From: JAFGHJ01 sp964525555
Lineage (GTDB): Bacteria; Hydrothermota; UBA3072
Assembly: GCA_964525555.1 (NCBI GenBank)
Contig: CAZGHN010000011.1
Coordinates: 24,234 to 88,233, forward strand
Length of the DNA stretch: 64,000 nucleotides
Direction of reading: 5' to 3'
The notes under the pieces were generated by a model. That model was not told where the DNA came from and made no database searches. It worked only from the letters and a program-made list of their open reading frames with translations. The position numbers and the translations under genes were made by a program. Each line of letters begins with the position of its first letter. The first letter of the stretch is position 1. Positions 49,811 to 57,930 of this stretch are shown here, piece by piece.

Positions 49811-51604
49811 TTACATTAATACAAATTTATTTGTTTTAGTATATTCTTTTTCGTCTACCTGTATTCTTATGAAGTAAACGCCCTTTGCCACATCATCCAT
49901 TTTCATATCCAGAGAATAAAACCCGGCGGGTTTTCCGGTTAGGTTCTCTTCTTTTATCTTCTTTCCTGCAATATCATATATTGTAAACCTGACATCTTTA
50001 GCCTGTTCAGGTAAACCGTATTTTACTTCCAATAGATTATTAAACACAATGCTTTTTAAATCAAAAGAATATTTATTCGGTATATCATCAGAAATTCCCG
50101 AAGTATTCACAATCGTAAACACTGAATTACTTACATCTCCTATAGATATCTCACTTGTATCCGATATTATTCCATTAGTATCGGCAACTACCATCAGACA
50201 GTTCTCTGAAGGTGTATCCGGAACAGTCCATGGATGAATACCATCGTCAGGTGTATTGATAATAATTCCAATCCAGTTTTGACCGTTATCTATAGAATAC
50301 ATGATACTTACATCTCCGCTTGTACCGTTCGATATCCAGGTTATATCGTATGTGCTATCCACTTCCCATTCCTCACCACCATTGGGAGAAGTTACCGTAA
50401 TAAAAGAAAGAGGAGAAGTCTTAAACACTGCATCACTTGTATCCGATAGGCTTCCATTTGTATCTGATACCATCACAAGACAACTATCCGACAAAGTATC
50501 CGGAATTGTCCACTGATAAATCCCATCGTCAGGTGTATCGGAAATAATTTCAGTCCAATTCAGCCCATTATTTACCGAATACATGATATTCACCGCCCCG
50601 CTTGTACCGCTCGACGTCCAGGTTATATCATGATCGGTAGTCACCCCCCAATCTTCCCCTCCATTCGGAGAAGTTATAATAATAAACGGATCAGAAAAAA
50701 TACGAAATACAGAATCACTTATATCCCATATAAGTTCATTAGAATCACTAACTCTTACTATACAACTATCCGATGGCGTATACGGAACAGTCCATTGATA
50801 AACACTATCGTCAGGTGTACCAACAACAATTGTATTCCAGTTCAACCCATTATTTACGGAATATCTCAAACTCACATCCCCGCTTGTACCGTTCGACACC
50901 CAGGTTATATCATAAGTGCTATCTGCTTTCCATTCCTCACCACCATTGGGAGAAGTTACCGTAATAAAAGAAAGAGGAGAAGTCTTAAACACTGCATCAC
51001 TTGTATCCGATAGGCTTCCATTTGTATCTGATACCATCACAAGACAACTATCCGACAAAGTATCCGGAATTGTCCACTGATAAATCCCATCGTCAGGTGT
51101 ATCGGAAATAATTTCAGTCCAATTCAGCCCATTATTTACCGAATACATGATATTCACCGCCCCGCTTGTACCGTTCGACGTCCAGGTTATATCGTGATTG
51201 GTAGTCACCTCCCAATCTTCTCCTCCATTCGGAGATTTTATAATGATAAACGGATCAGAAAAAATACGAAATACAGAATCACTTATATCCGATATAAACC
51301 AATTAGTATCGCTGACCCATATAATGCAACTATCCGACGGCGTATACGGAACCGTCCATTCATAAACCCCATCGTCAGGTGTATCGGAAACAATTCCTGT
51401 CCAGTCCATTCCATTATTTACCGAATACCTCAAAGCTACTCTTCCAGTTGTACCACTCGATGTCCAGGTTATATCATAAGTGCTATCTGATTTCCATTCT
51501 TCACCACCATTGGGTGAAGTTACATTAATGGTTTGTGCCGACAAATAAAAAGTTACAAATAGAAATAATATAGTGACCAGAGAACCTTTTAAAAATTTTT
51601 TCAT
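49811..51604 (-). CDS. Repeat-built secreted surface protein with Por/T9SS-like tail
   Basis: 597 residues from the ATG at 51604 (GGGAGG upstream). Signal peptide SLVTILFLFVTFYLSAQ, then five tandem domains of about 94 residues, each with SPNGGEEWxxDSTYDITWxS, SGxVxxxYSVNNGxxW and DTPDDGxYxWTVPxTPSDSC. They resemble the KNH/Kre9-type Ser-Thr-rich beta domains (PF10342) common in surface proteins of this kind. The C-terminal 85 residues form a sorting domain: VRFTIYDIAGKKIKEENLTG, then GFYSLDMKMDDVAKGVYFIR. Domains 2 and 4, and 3 and 5, are near-identical in DNA. The gene lies between two copies of the purQ end, which points to insertion. Confidence 0.85.
   Translation of the reverse strand: MKKFLKGSLVTILFLFVTFYLSAQTINVTSPNGGEEWKSDSTYDITWTSSGTTGRVALRYSVNNGMDWTGIVSDTPDDGVYEWTVPYTPSDSCIIWVSDTNWFISDISDSVFRIFSDPFIIIKSPNGGEDWEVTTNHDITWTSNGTSGAVNIMYSVNNGLNWTEIISDTPDDGIYQWTIPDTLSDSCLVMVSDTNGSLSDTSDAVFKTSPLSFITVTSPNGGEEWKADSTYDITWVSNGTSGDVSLRYSVNNGLNWNTIVVGTPDDSVYQWTVPYTPSDSCIVRVSDSNELIWDISDSVFRIFSDPFIIITSPNGGEDWGVTTDHDITWTSSGTSGAVNIMYSVNNGLNWTEIISDTPDDGIYQWTIPDTLSDSCLVMVSDTNGSLSDTSDAVFKTSPLSFITVTSPNGGEEWEVDSTYDITWISNGTSGDVSIMYSIDNGQNWIGIIINTPDDGIHPWTVPDTPSENCLMVVADTNGIISDTSEISIGDVSNSVFTIVNTSGISDDIPNKYSFDLKSIVFNNLLEVKYGLPEQAKDVRFTIYDIAGKKIKEENLTGKPAGFYSLDMKMDDVAKGVYFIRIQVDEKEYTKTNKFVLM
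50371..51173 (-). repeat. 564-bp tandem duplication inside the surface protein gene
   Basis: Bases 50371-50609 are identical to 50935-51173, an offset of 564 bases, which is two protein domains. Further similarity with scattered changes continues to about 50690 and 51254. Confidence 0.9.
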
Positions 51605-51801
51605 ATAACCTCCCAATAACTAAAGCTATAATTTTTTGTTATGTACTAATTATAACACCTCATAATGCTCTTTTGTTCGCTAATTTTACATACTCTAAAT
51701 ATAATTATAAAAGAAAATTTGTACTATGTCAACATATTATTCGACCAAGGTCTATAGTCAAAAGATTTCCGCAAAATTCAAGATCAGCTCCCTTTCTGCA
51801 T

Positions 51802-51832
51802 AGGTTTTCAAAAACGCAGTCGAGTATTTTAA
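51802..51832 (+). repeat. Direct repeat, right copy (displaced purQ 3' end)
   Basis: AGGTTTTCAAAAACGCAGTC and GAGTATTTTAA, matching purQ positions 49772-49802. The bases upstream (TTTCTGCAT) also resemble the purQ text GTCTGCA. No purQ coding sequence lies beyond it. Confidence 0.85.
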
Positions 51833-51859
51833 GTAGTTAGCAAGAAGCCACTGTGTTAA

Positions 51860-51925
51860 TTATGAATGTTGAATGTTTAATGTTGAATTAAAAACTCAAA
51901 ATTCAAAACTCAGAATTCAAAATTA
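51860..51925. repeat. TTGAATGTTTAATGTTGAAT / AATTCAAAACTCAGAATTC repeat
   Basis: Third copy of the hairpin-forming spacer element of 42240 and 42790. The remainder of 51605-52056 shows an inverted pair, CTTCACATTTTTGT and ACAAAAATGTGAAG at 52011-52044, a possible hairpin, but no gene. Confidence 0.5.
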
Positions 51926-52056
51926 TTCAATCCTAAACTCTAAACACGAAACTCTAGTTAGACTGTTAAATGTTAAGATTTTACCCCAGAAACATAAAAT
52001 AATTATCAAACTTCACATTTTTGTTACGGACAAAAATGTGAAGTTTGGGGTTGAGG

Positions 52057-52218
52057 TTATTTGTTGTGGGGGAATTTTTTCTCCAATTCTTTAATCTTAT
52101 CGAGGACTTCCTTACAGAATAAGCGGGAGCGATTCCAGGTGTATCCCTCTTTAAAACACTCTTCTTTTTCCTTCAACCACTTTTTTAACTCTTTGAGTAT
52201 TTTTTGTTCGTTTTTCAT
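52057..52218 (-). CDS. Small charged protein (53 residues)
   Basis: MKNEQKILKELKKWLKEKEE is followed by CFKEGYTWNRSRLFCKEVLD and a Lys-rich end. It is largely helical, with two cysteines 16 residues apart. AGGATGA lies 9 bases before the ATG, and TTGACA with TAAATT (16-base spacer) lies about 50 bases upstream. Codon use and a plausible promoter argue for a real gene. Family not recognised. Confidence 0.55.
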   Translation of the reverse strand: MKNEQKILKELKKWLKEKEECFKEGYTWNRSRLFCKEVLDKIKELEKKFPHNK

Positions 52219-52433
52219 GATTGTATCATCCTAAAATTTATCTAATAAAAATTTAATGTCAAGGAAAAACAAGAACCAACGAATAGCACGAATGGTTTTA
52301 TTTTAATATTGTCAAGTGTCGAGATGCGACCCCAATTACACCCCCCCAATTACACCAATTACACAAGATTTTTTATTTGTTTTCTTTGACTAATGACTGG
52401 CGACTAGTGACTGATGACTGGTTGATTATTTAA

Positions 52434-53756
52434 CTAATCCGTAGGATTTAAGGAATCATTTCCCAGAGCAGAATCCATCCACTCACGCGGGCTGACACCC
52501 ATTTGCCCGGCGCGTTCGAGCAGCTTCTTGTGGCGAATGAGGCCTGCAGGGTAGCCAGCCATGGGATTGTAAGTGAGGTTATGCCACAAACAGGCGGCCA
52601 GCCATTCTTTCACCGGTGTCCTTTTCTCACCAAGATATGCATACACGCGCAGAATCTCGTTCTTTGGATCAAACCCAAGATCGACATGTCCCAGATCGAG
52701 CAGTAAAAACTGCATCGGTACACCCATCAACCATTTATCAAGCCCCAGCACATAACCAAATAATAAATGCCCCAGTCGTTCCCTCTCTGTTCCGGACCTA
52801 CGAGTGGGGATATCGAACTTGTTGGTTCCAATGGAGTGAATCCAGCTCTCTATCCAACGAAAGGTGCTATGATGACAATCGCATAAAGTGTGAAGTCCAT
52901 GTGCAAGGGCCCCGCATAGCTTGTAAAGTTCCCTTTTATCATGTTTGGTAATCTTCTTCAAATTGTCCTGGTATTCTTGCGTATAGTCCGGATATATTTC
53001 AGGTAAGTTTGCGAGTGCGGCAATCCGGGCGTCGATTTCGCTGCCGCGACCGCCTTTTTCGTAGCAGTTCTTCCCGACTGATTCCATCACCTGCCAGGCA
53101 TCTTCAGGCCATGCTGAATGAGGGGTAGTAAAACTCACTTTGGTAAAAAAATTGAATGGCAGAAGCATCCGCTCGATCAATAGTTTCTGGATTTCTGTCA
53201 ATTCAGCGACCCCCCCGAGCCATCCATACGTACGATCGATGAATCCTTCAGCATGATGGTATTTCTTGATAAAATCCTTTTTGGATTTGCCCGCAAGATA
53301 ACCCGTTAATACGGCATGTATTGTTCTCATGCTCTCTATGTGTAATGGCTGGGTGGTTTTCTGTTCCCACCACATGCCGGGATTCCAGCAACCATTATGA
53401 AATGAGGGCTCATCTAAATTCCCTTTGCCAATAGCATTTAACAGCTCATCGACAGTAACCGGAAATCCACTGTCACACGGCACAAGGCTCCCGATATGAG
53501 CGCGAATCCGGCGAGTGCTGTCATCCAGCTCTCCTAATTTGCTCTGCATTTCGTTGATGTGTTTAATTTCCTCATCCCAGTCTTTTTCTTGTCCGGGAAA
53601 CGTCCAAGTAAAAACCGGCCATCTACTTATCTCGTTACCTTCACCATCTGATTCGCCTTCAGACGAAGACTTCTTACCCGTGTATATCGCCTCAAAACCA
53701 GGTGATAGCGAGGCGTACGGTACCGGCCCTTTTGTCTTCTTATTTTTTTTCATCAT
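52434..53756 (-). CDS. Unrecognised 440-residue protein, probably acquired
   Basis: No family is recognised. It opens with a Lys-rich segment and a Ser/Glu/Gly linker (SSSEGESDGEGNEIS). The main part is Trp- and His-rich, with NPGMWWEQKTTQ, ALAHGLHTLCDCHHSTFRW and WLAACLWHNLTYNPMAGYP. No signal peptide or membrane helix. The base composition is visibly richer in G and C than the neighbours, suggesting transfer. The ATG shares one base (TAATG) with the stop of a 25-codon reading frame that begins at the promoter, so translation may be coupled. Enzymatic function cannot be proposed. Confidence 0.75.
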   Translation of the reverse strand: MMKKNKKTKGPVPYASLSPGFEAIYTGKKSSSEGESDGEGNEISRWPVFTWTFPGQEKDWDEEIKHINEMQSKLGELDDSTRRIRAHIGSLVPCDSGFPVTVDELLNAIGKGNLDEPSFHNGCWNPGMWWEQKTTQPLHIESMRTIHAVLTGYLAGKSKKDFIKKYHHAEGFIDRTYGWLGGVAELTEIQKLLIERMLLPFNFFTKVSFTTPHSAWPEDAWQVMESVGKNCYEKGGRGSEIDARIAALANLPEIYPDYTQEYQDNLKKITKHDKRELYKLCGALAHGLHTLCDCHHSTFRWIESWIHSIGTNKFDIPTRRSGTERERLGHLLFGYVLGLDKWLMGVPMQFLLLDLGHVDLGFDPKNEILRVYAYLGEKRTPVKEWLAACLWHNLTYNPMAGYPAGLIRHKKLLERAGQMGVSPREWMDSALGNDSLNPTD

Positions 53757-53833
53757 TATTTTTCATATCTAAATCGTAAAGACTTCATTGTTAAACCGTA
53801 TAAACTGATTTTAATGTTTCCAGACAATTCCAT
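53756..53833 (-). CDS. 25-codon leader reading frame before the 440-residue gene
   Basis: ATG at 53833 lies 10 bases after the -10 box and opens MELSGNIKISLYGLTMKSLR, closing with a TAATG junction on the next gene. The downstream gene has no ribosome site of its own, so translation of this leader may deliver ribosomes. It could be a true leader peptide or just the decayed start of another gene. Confidence 0.4.
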   Translation of the reverse strand: MELSGNIKISLYGLTMKSLRFRYEK

Positions 53834-53843
53834 ATTCACTATT

Positions 53844-53872
53844 ATTATAAAAAAAAATCACATCATTGTCAA
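53844..53872 (-). promoter_or_regulatory. Promoter copy 1 (TTGACA-17-TATAAT)
   Basis: On the minus strand, TTGACA (53872-53867), 17-base spacer with GATGTGATTTTTTT, TATAAT (53849-53844). The same module, from TTGACAATGATG to AATAGTG, stands in front of the lipoprotein gene at 54646. Confidence 0.8.
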
Positions 53873-53934
53873 TATGATATAACCACAAGATTTCACAGAT
53901 TTTTAAACTCGAAACACGAAACTCTAAACACTAA

Positions 53935-54060
53935 ACTCTGATTATTGGTCGCGGCTCTAAAAGGATTTTTTTGTTTTTTTTAGCTGACAGCTGTGAGCAG
54001 TAAGCCGAGAGCGATTTCTGACCCGGGACCTGGCACCTAATCATAGGCACAGAGATTTTT
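53935..54060. repeat. Intergenic repeat cluster
   Basis: No gene in 53834-54115 apart from the promoter. CACTAAACTCTGATTATTGG, AGCTGACAGCTGTGAGCAGT and GACCCGGGACCTGGCACC words occur; the second recurs at 42118 and 46168. Confidence 0.5.
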
Positions 54061-54115
54061 ATTGTTTAGTTTGTTCAATGTTAGGATTTAATTCTATAAA
54101 CCCAGAAACAATGTT

Positions 54116-54646
54116 TCAAGGGCCTCGTTTCAATAGCCACTTCGCGAAAGAAATATTCTTTTCTATAGATTTTCTTGCGTCGTCAGATGCCACCCACATG
54201 GGATTCACTTCTCCAGCCAACTCTCCCTCTGCATTCCGAATGAATGCCTTAAGTTCCGTTCTCGCCTGGGACTTTTTGCCAGAAAGGAACAGCGCTCTTC
54301 CTATGGCGAGCAGCACATCATACGTCGCCATTTCATAGCGGGGTGTATTAAAAGCCTTTCGGTATAAATTAACAGCAGCTTCGTATCGGCCTTGTTGTTC
54401 TTTCTCCGTACCTGCCTTCCAAAGTGAAAAGAATTTAATGTCGCCTTCAGCCCAGACTTTTTCCGGCTCCGCTTTTGCCGAAGCTAAATTTGACTGTACA
54501 ATTAATCGTTCTTCAGCGAACTGCTGTTCAATATGGGTAGAGATCTCCTGTTTTGTTTGCAATTTCACACAGCCAACCAAGAAAACGACTAGGATAGAAA
54601 GCATGATCGTTTCATAGGGTAATCTTGAACTAACAAATAATTTCAT
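54116..54646 (-). CDS. Small lipoprotein with TPR-like helices
   Basis: 176 residues from ATG at 54646. The N-terminus ends in TIMLSILVVFLVGCVKLQ, a lipoprotein signal with Cys after LVG. The middle has one or two TPR-type helix pairs: SLWKAGTEKEQQGRYEAAVN and ATYDVLLAIGRALFLSG with KKSQARTELKAFIRNAE. It probably sits in a membrane on the periplasmic side. Function unknown. The transcription start predicted from the TTGACA-16-TATAAT promoter lies at the ATG, so translation would be leaderless. Composition is similar to the 440-residue gene, and both share the promoter module. Confidence 0.7.
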   Translation of the reverse strand: MKLFVSSRLPYETIMLSILVVFLVGCVKLQTKQEISTHIEQQFAEERLIVQSNLASAKAEPEKVWAEGDIKFFSLWKAGTEKEQQGRYEAAVNLYRKAFNTPRYEMATYDVLLAIGRALFLSGKKSQARTELKAFIRNAEGELAGEVNPMWVASDDARKSIEKNISFAKWLLKRGP

Positions 54647-54656
54647 ATACACTATT

Positions 54657-54684
54657 ATTATAAAAAAAATCACATCATTGTCAA
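54657..54684 (-). promoter_or_regulatory. Promoter copy 2 (TTGACA-16-TATAAT)
   Basis: Minus strand TTGACA (54684-54679), 16-base spacer, TATAAT (54662-54657), ATG 10 bases on. Almost identical to 53844-53872. Confidence 0.8.
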
Positions 54685-54825
54685 CGTTTAATTTCACCGC
54701 AGATTTAAAAGGATTTTTTTTGTTAGTTTTTACTAAATCCTAAATCCCAAATCCTAAATCCTAAATATGCCATTCAACTTAATCCACATATAGAACTTGT
54801 AGAAATTGTAGTTTTTTATTTGTTT

Positions 54826-55158
54826 TTACCAACTGTTCTTTTGTTTGAATTCTTCGTCAGGGGTGTTTGTAGCGAAATCCTCTGATGAAGATGATTGGAA
54901 CTCATCTGCCTGAACAGGTTTCAAGTTAATAGCAATTAACACTGAGAGACCTGCACCTACTGCCGCTCCGATCAGGGCAAATAAGTATATTCCAAGTTCT
55001 TCTACACCTGAAATAGCCGCGATTACAGCTCCAAAAATCTCGCCGCCAATCCATAGCAGTACCGTTAAAGCTTTGAATCCGACTGTTCTTCGACCCTTTT
55101 CCTCACAGATTCTACCGATCTTCTTTGTGAGTGCAACCAATAAAAGAATTTCTATCAT
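54826..55158 (-). CDS. Small membrane protein
   Basis: 110 residues with three hydrophobic stretches: the start (IEILLLVALTKKIGRI), TVLLWIGGEIFGAVIAAISG and IYLFALIGAAVGAGLSVLIA, then an acidic, Ser-rich tail (EFQSSSSEDFATNTPDEEF). GGAGGATTAAGC precedes the ATG, a good ribosome site. Family not recognised. It stands alone in a repeat-rich part of the region. Confidence 0.72.
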   Translation of the reverse strand: MIEILLLVALTKKIGRICEEKGRRTVGFKALTVLLWIGGEIFGAVIAAISGVEELGIYLFALIGAAVGAGLSVLIAINLKPVQADEFQSSSSEDFATNTPDEEFKQKNSW

Positions 55159-55259
55159 GCTTAATCCTCCAATTTGACTTGTATTGTTTAAAAATTACAT
55201 AATTTATCTACTATGTCAATAAGACCAAATTAGAAAAATTGAAAAATGGGAAAATCGAG

Positions 55260-55400
55260 AAATGGTTTTTAGGTACCTGGTACCGGGTCTCGGATACCAG
55301 AGTTGACTGATGACCGGTGACTGAAGACTAGAGACTATGTTGCCGATTCGAAGAATCTATGTTATGGTCGCAGATCTAAAAGGATTTTTTGTTTTTTTTA
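55260..55400. repeat. Intergenic repeat cluster with GATTCGAAGAATC element
   Basis: Inverse copy of the element also found at 60327, 61573, 63041 and 63770: TTGACTGATGACCGGTGACT, GACTAGAGACTATGTTGCCG, ATTCGAAGAATC. An unusual palindromic GGTACCTGGTACCGGGTCTC precedes it. No gene in 55159-55426. Confidence 0.6.
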
Positions 55401-55426
55401 ACCCAAAACTCTAAACTTTTAATTTG

Positions 55427-56473
55427 TCACTCTTTATAATCATAAAGTACATTTATTTGATATGCAATTCTATCAAAGTCAAAAGGTGGAAATCTTTTTT
55501 GCTCCGTCAAATGAGAAAGATAATTCCTAATTTCTCTCCAAGAATTATATACTTTTTCTTCACCTTCTGGTATAATACCTTTATCAGCCAATCTTTTTAT
55601 AACTTCGTAAAGATTAACAAAATCTTTAGGGGATCCAAAAAAATCATTATACCTATTTCTTAACGCTGATTCCAAAGCTAAAGATGCGTAATGTAGTGAA
55701 ATAGTTAAGAAATAATATTCAAAGTAACTGAATATATAAAGTTTTTTTGCAGCGTTAAAAACATTTGTAACATCTTCCGGGACTCCTGGGATTAATTGAA
55801 CAGAACATATACTCTTCTGAATATCTTCTATTGTAAATTCTCGCCTCCCTCCAGATTTTTCAAATGCGACGTACCTACTAATTATCTTATCTTTTTTAAT
55901 TATTTCAGATAACGGCTTTATTGGATCCTTTTGTAACTTGTACTTCTTATTAAAATCAATTCTTTTTTCAAATCTGTCGAGAATTTCTTTCCAAAAAAGA
56001 GAACAAAAAAACATTAAAAAATCTCTATAATACTTCTGCGATTCCTCTAGTATATCACAAGAAACTATTGAGATCCAAGACCATTCGCCAGATCCACTTG
56101 CTCCCTTTAATTTAAAATTCCTAATATCCATTACTTTACTTGAATCAAGACCAAAAGCCTTAATTACCTTACTATTTTTTTCTAATTTATCAAAATCAAT
56201 CTCACTATAATATTTAATTGACTCCTTACCAAAGTGAGAGAAATCGTATTTAATTAAATGATATATACTATTTTTTGCTTTCTTATGTTTAACAGTATTT
56301 ACTTTCAATCTTACCACTTGAATAGGACATGGAAAGGAATTAATAACATCAATATAAGCTTTGTCTTTAGATGAAGGCTTTTCTAAGGAATCCTTGTGAA
56401 GAAGAGCATATTCCTCTTTTAATCTTTCAGGGAAAGCCTTAAAAAAAACTATATATTCATTTTCTCTATCCAT
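55427..56473 (-). CDS. Unrecognised protein with a HEPN-like C-terminal region
   Basis: 348 residues, no signal peptide. The C-terminal helical part (about 235-345) contains YYFLTISLHYASLALESALR and KRLADKGIIPEGEEKVYNSW, followed by REIRNYLSHLTEQ, which contains R-x4-H. This matches the RX4-6H motif of HEPN domains, many of which are RNA-cutting toxins or antiviral effectors. The N-terminal 230 residues match nothing I know. It follows a TPR-containing gene by 32 bases on the same strand. A toxin or defence effector role is inference from the motif. Confidence 0.65.
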   Translation of the reverse strand: MDRENEYIVFFKAFPERLKEEYALLHKDSLEKPSSKDKAYIDVINSFPCPIQVVRLKVNTVKHKKAKNSIYHLIKYDFSHFGKESIKYYSEIDFDKLEKNSKVIKAFGLDSSKVMDIRNFKLKGASGSGEWSWISIVSCDILEESQKYYRDFLMFFCSLFWKEILDRFEKRIDFNKKYKLQKDPIKPLSEIIKKDKIISRYVAFEKSGGRREFTIEDIQKSICSVQLIPGVPEDVTNVFNAAKKLYIFSYFEYYFLTISLHYASLALESALRNRYNDFFGSPKDFVNLYEVIKRLADKGIIPEGEEKVYNSWREIRNYLSHLTEQKRFPPFDFDRIAYQINVLYDYKE

Positions 56474-56505
56474 TATTAAAGTGTTTAGATTTGAATCTAA
56501 TTATG

Positions 56506-57735
56506 TTAATTTCCCATTTCTTCAATATATATTTTTGCTAATCTAATTTCTTCTTGGTATTTTTCCTTAGATGCTTGTTCAATAAATGTATTGAAATCTT
56601 TTTTCGCTAAAACAAAGTCATTCTTTACCTTATAATTAATATATCCACTTACGAAATAAAGCTGATATTTATGAGGCTCTTTTTCTAAAACATCAGATAT
56701 AAAGATTTCAACGTCTCCAATCACATGGGGTGGCACTGATCCTTTAAAAGCTTTATTGTACTCTTTTCTAGATTTTTCTAGTTCTCCTTTATAAGCGTAT
56801 AAAAAAGCGAGACTATATCTCCAAGTCGGATCAGGGGGATTTCTCACTTTCTTAACTTCATTTTTAGCTGCATCAATATTTTTATCTATTAAAAAAATAT
56901 AAATGGCCCTTAAGAGATGTGTACCATAATCGTTTGGAGAGATTCCCTGTAACAAATCTAGATATTTTTTCATTTTTTCTATATAATTAAGTTTTTTAGT
57001 TTTTTTATAGGAAAAATATAATCTTCTGGAAATTGCAGTTGATGCCTCTGTAAGTCTTATAGCTAATCTCTCTTTTATTTTTTTTGTAGGTAGTATCTGC
57101 TTCATTCTTTCTTTACTCAGTTCATTTTCCAATTGCATATATATTTTATAGGCTAAATCGAAATCTCCAGACACATAAGCAGCAATACCTACTATATATT
57201 TTATTATACAACCGAGAGATTGTTGTGTGATGTCAAAACCGAATAGCTCCTTGCTTTCTGGAAATCGCCATCTTCGCGGCATTACCTCAGCGAATTCTTT
57301 TGCAAATTGCACTTTTTGTATTTGAGATATTCGCCTATGAACTACAATACCATTCAATCTAAAAACGAAGTTTGGCTCACCATTTACCATTCTTTCAGAA
57401 ATATTTCCATACACTATAAAATGCCCTCGTATTTTTTTTAAGTATTTTAAGGCAGTTTCATAATCAGAAATTCTATTCACATGATTTTCAGACAAAGAAA
57501 TAACATTAAAGTTTGGAGTAAAATCCGATGATTTCAAATAACCTTTCAACTCAAGAATCAAATCATTTTGTAGCCTGATCTTCTCTTTAGGGGTTTCTGC
57601 GCTGATAGCTATGATAATACCAATTTTATCTCTTTTGTTTCTAGGAATAACCCGTTGAGAAAACAATTTAAAAATAGATACAAACAAATATTGAATATCT
57701 TCTCCTGTAATTTCAATATTATCTCCGATTTTCAT
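56506..57735 (-). CDS. Unrecognised protein: alpha/beta N-terminus plus TPR-like repeats
   Basis: 409 residues. The first 135 residues look alpha/beta, with strands KIGIIIAISAET, FNVISLSENH and GHFIVYGNIS, and may form a sensor or nucleotide-binding domain. The rest is helical repeats with TPR features, such as LAFLYAYKGELEKSRKEYNK and VSGYINYKVKNDFVLAKKDF. No membrane helix. The HEPN-like gene lies 32 bases downstream, in the order sensor then effector. Function unknown. Confidence 0.65.
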   Translation of the reverse strand: MKIGDNIEITGEDIQYLFVSIFKLFSQRVIPRNKRDKIGIIIAISAETPKEKIRLQNDLILELKGYLKSSDFTPNFNVISLSENHVNRISDYETALKYLKKIRGHFIVYGNISERMVNGEPNFVFRLNGIVVHRRISQIQKVQFAKEFAEVMPRRWRFPESKELFGFDITQQSLGCIIKYIVGIAAYVSGDFDLAYKIYMQLENELSKERMKQILPTKKIKERLAIRLTEASTAISRRLYFSYKKTKKLNYIEKMKKYLDLLQGISPNDYGTHLLRAIYIFLIDKNIDAAKNEVKKVRNPPDPTWRYSLAFLYAYKGELEKSRKEYNKAFKGSVPPHVIGDVEIFISDVLEKEPHKYQLYFVSGYINYKVKNDFVLAKKDFNTFIEQASKEKYQEEIRLAKIYIEEMGN

Positions 57736-57880
57736 AATAAGCTTTATAAATAAAAATTTATCCTAATATATTTGTTTAATATATTAATATCAAAATTCTT
57801 TTGGGACATTTACATCATAAAAATAAGAAAAACGCCTACTTTAGTCAAGGGATATTTTTAGTATTTTTTAAATACTATGG

Positions 57881-57923
57881 TTGACATTTAGTCATTTTTC
57901 TTTATTATGTAATGCATAGGAGG
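57881..57923 (+). promoter_or_regulatory. Promoter and ribosome site of the TPR signal-peptide protein
   Basis: TTGACA at 57881-57886, 16-base spacer, TATTAT at 57903-57908. AGGAGG at 57918-57923 is followed 7 bases later by ATC, not by ATG, GTG or TTG in a usable frame. Confidence 0.65.
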
Positions 57924-57930
57924 TTGAAAA

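Noticed and set aside
49811..51604. CRISPR-like or satellite array
   Set aside because: The repeats are in-frame 282-base protein domains, not short repeats with unique spacers.
52011..52044. CTTCACATTTTTGT/ACAAAAATGTGAAG inverted pair as a terminator
   Set aside because: AT-rich stem with no T-run after it on either strand in the right place.
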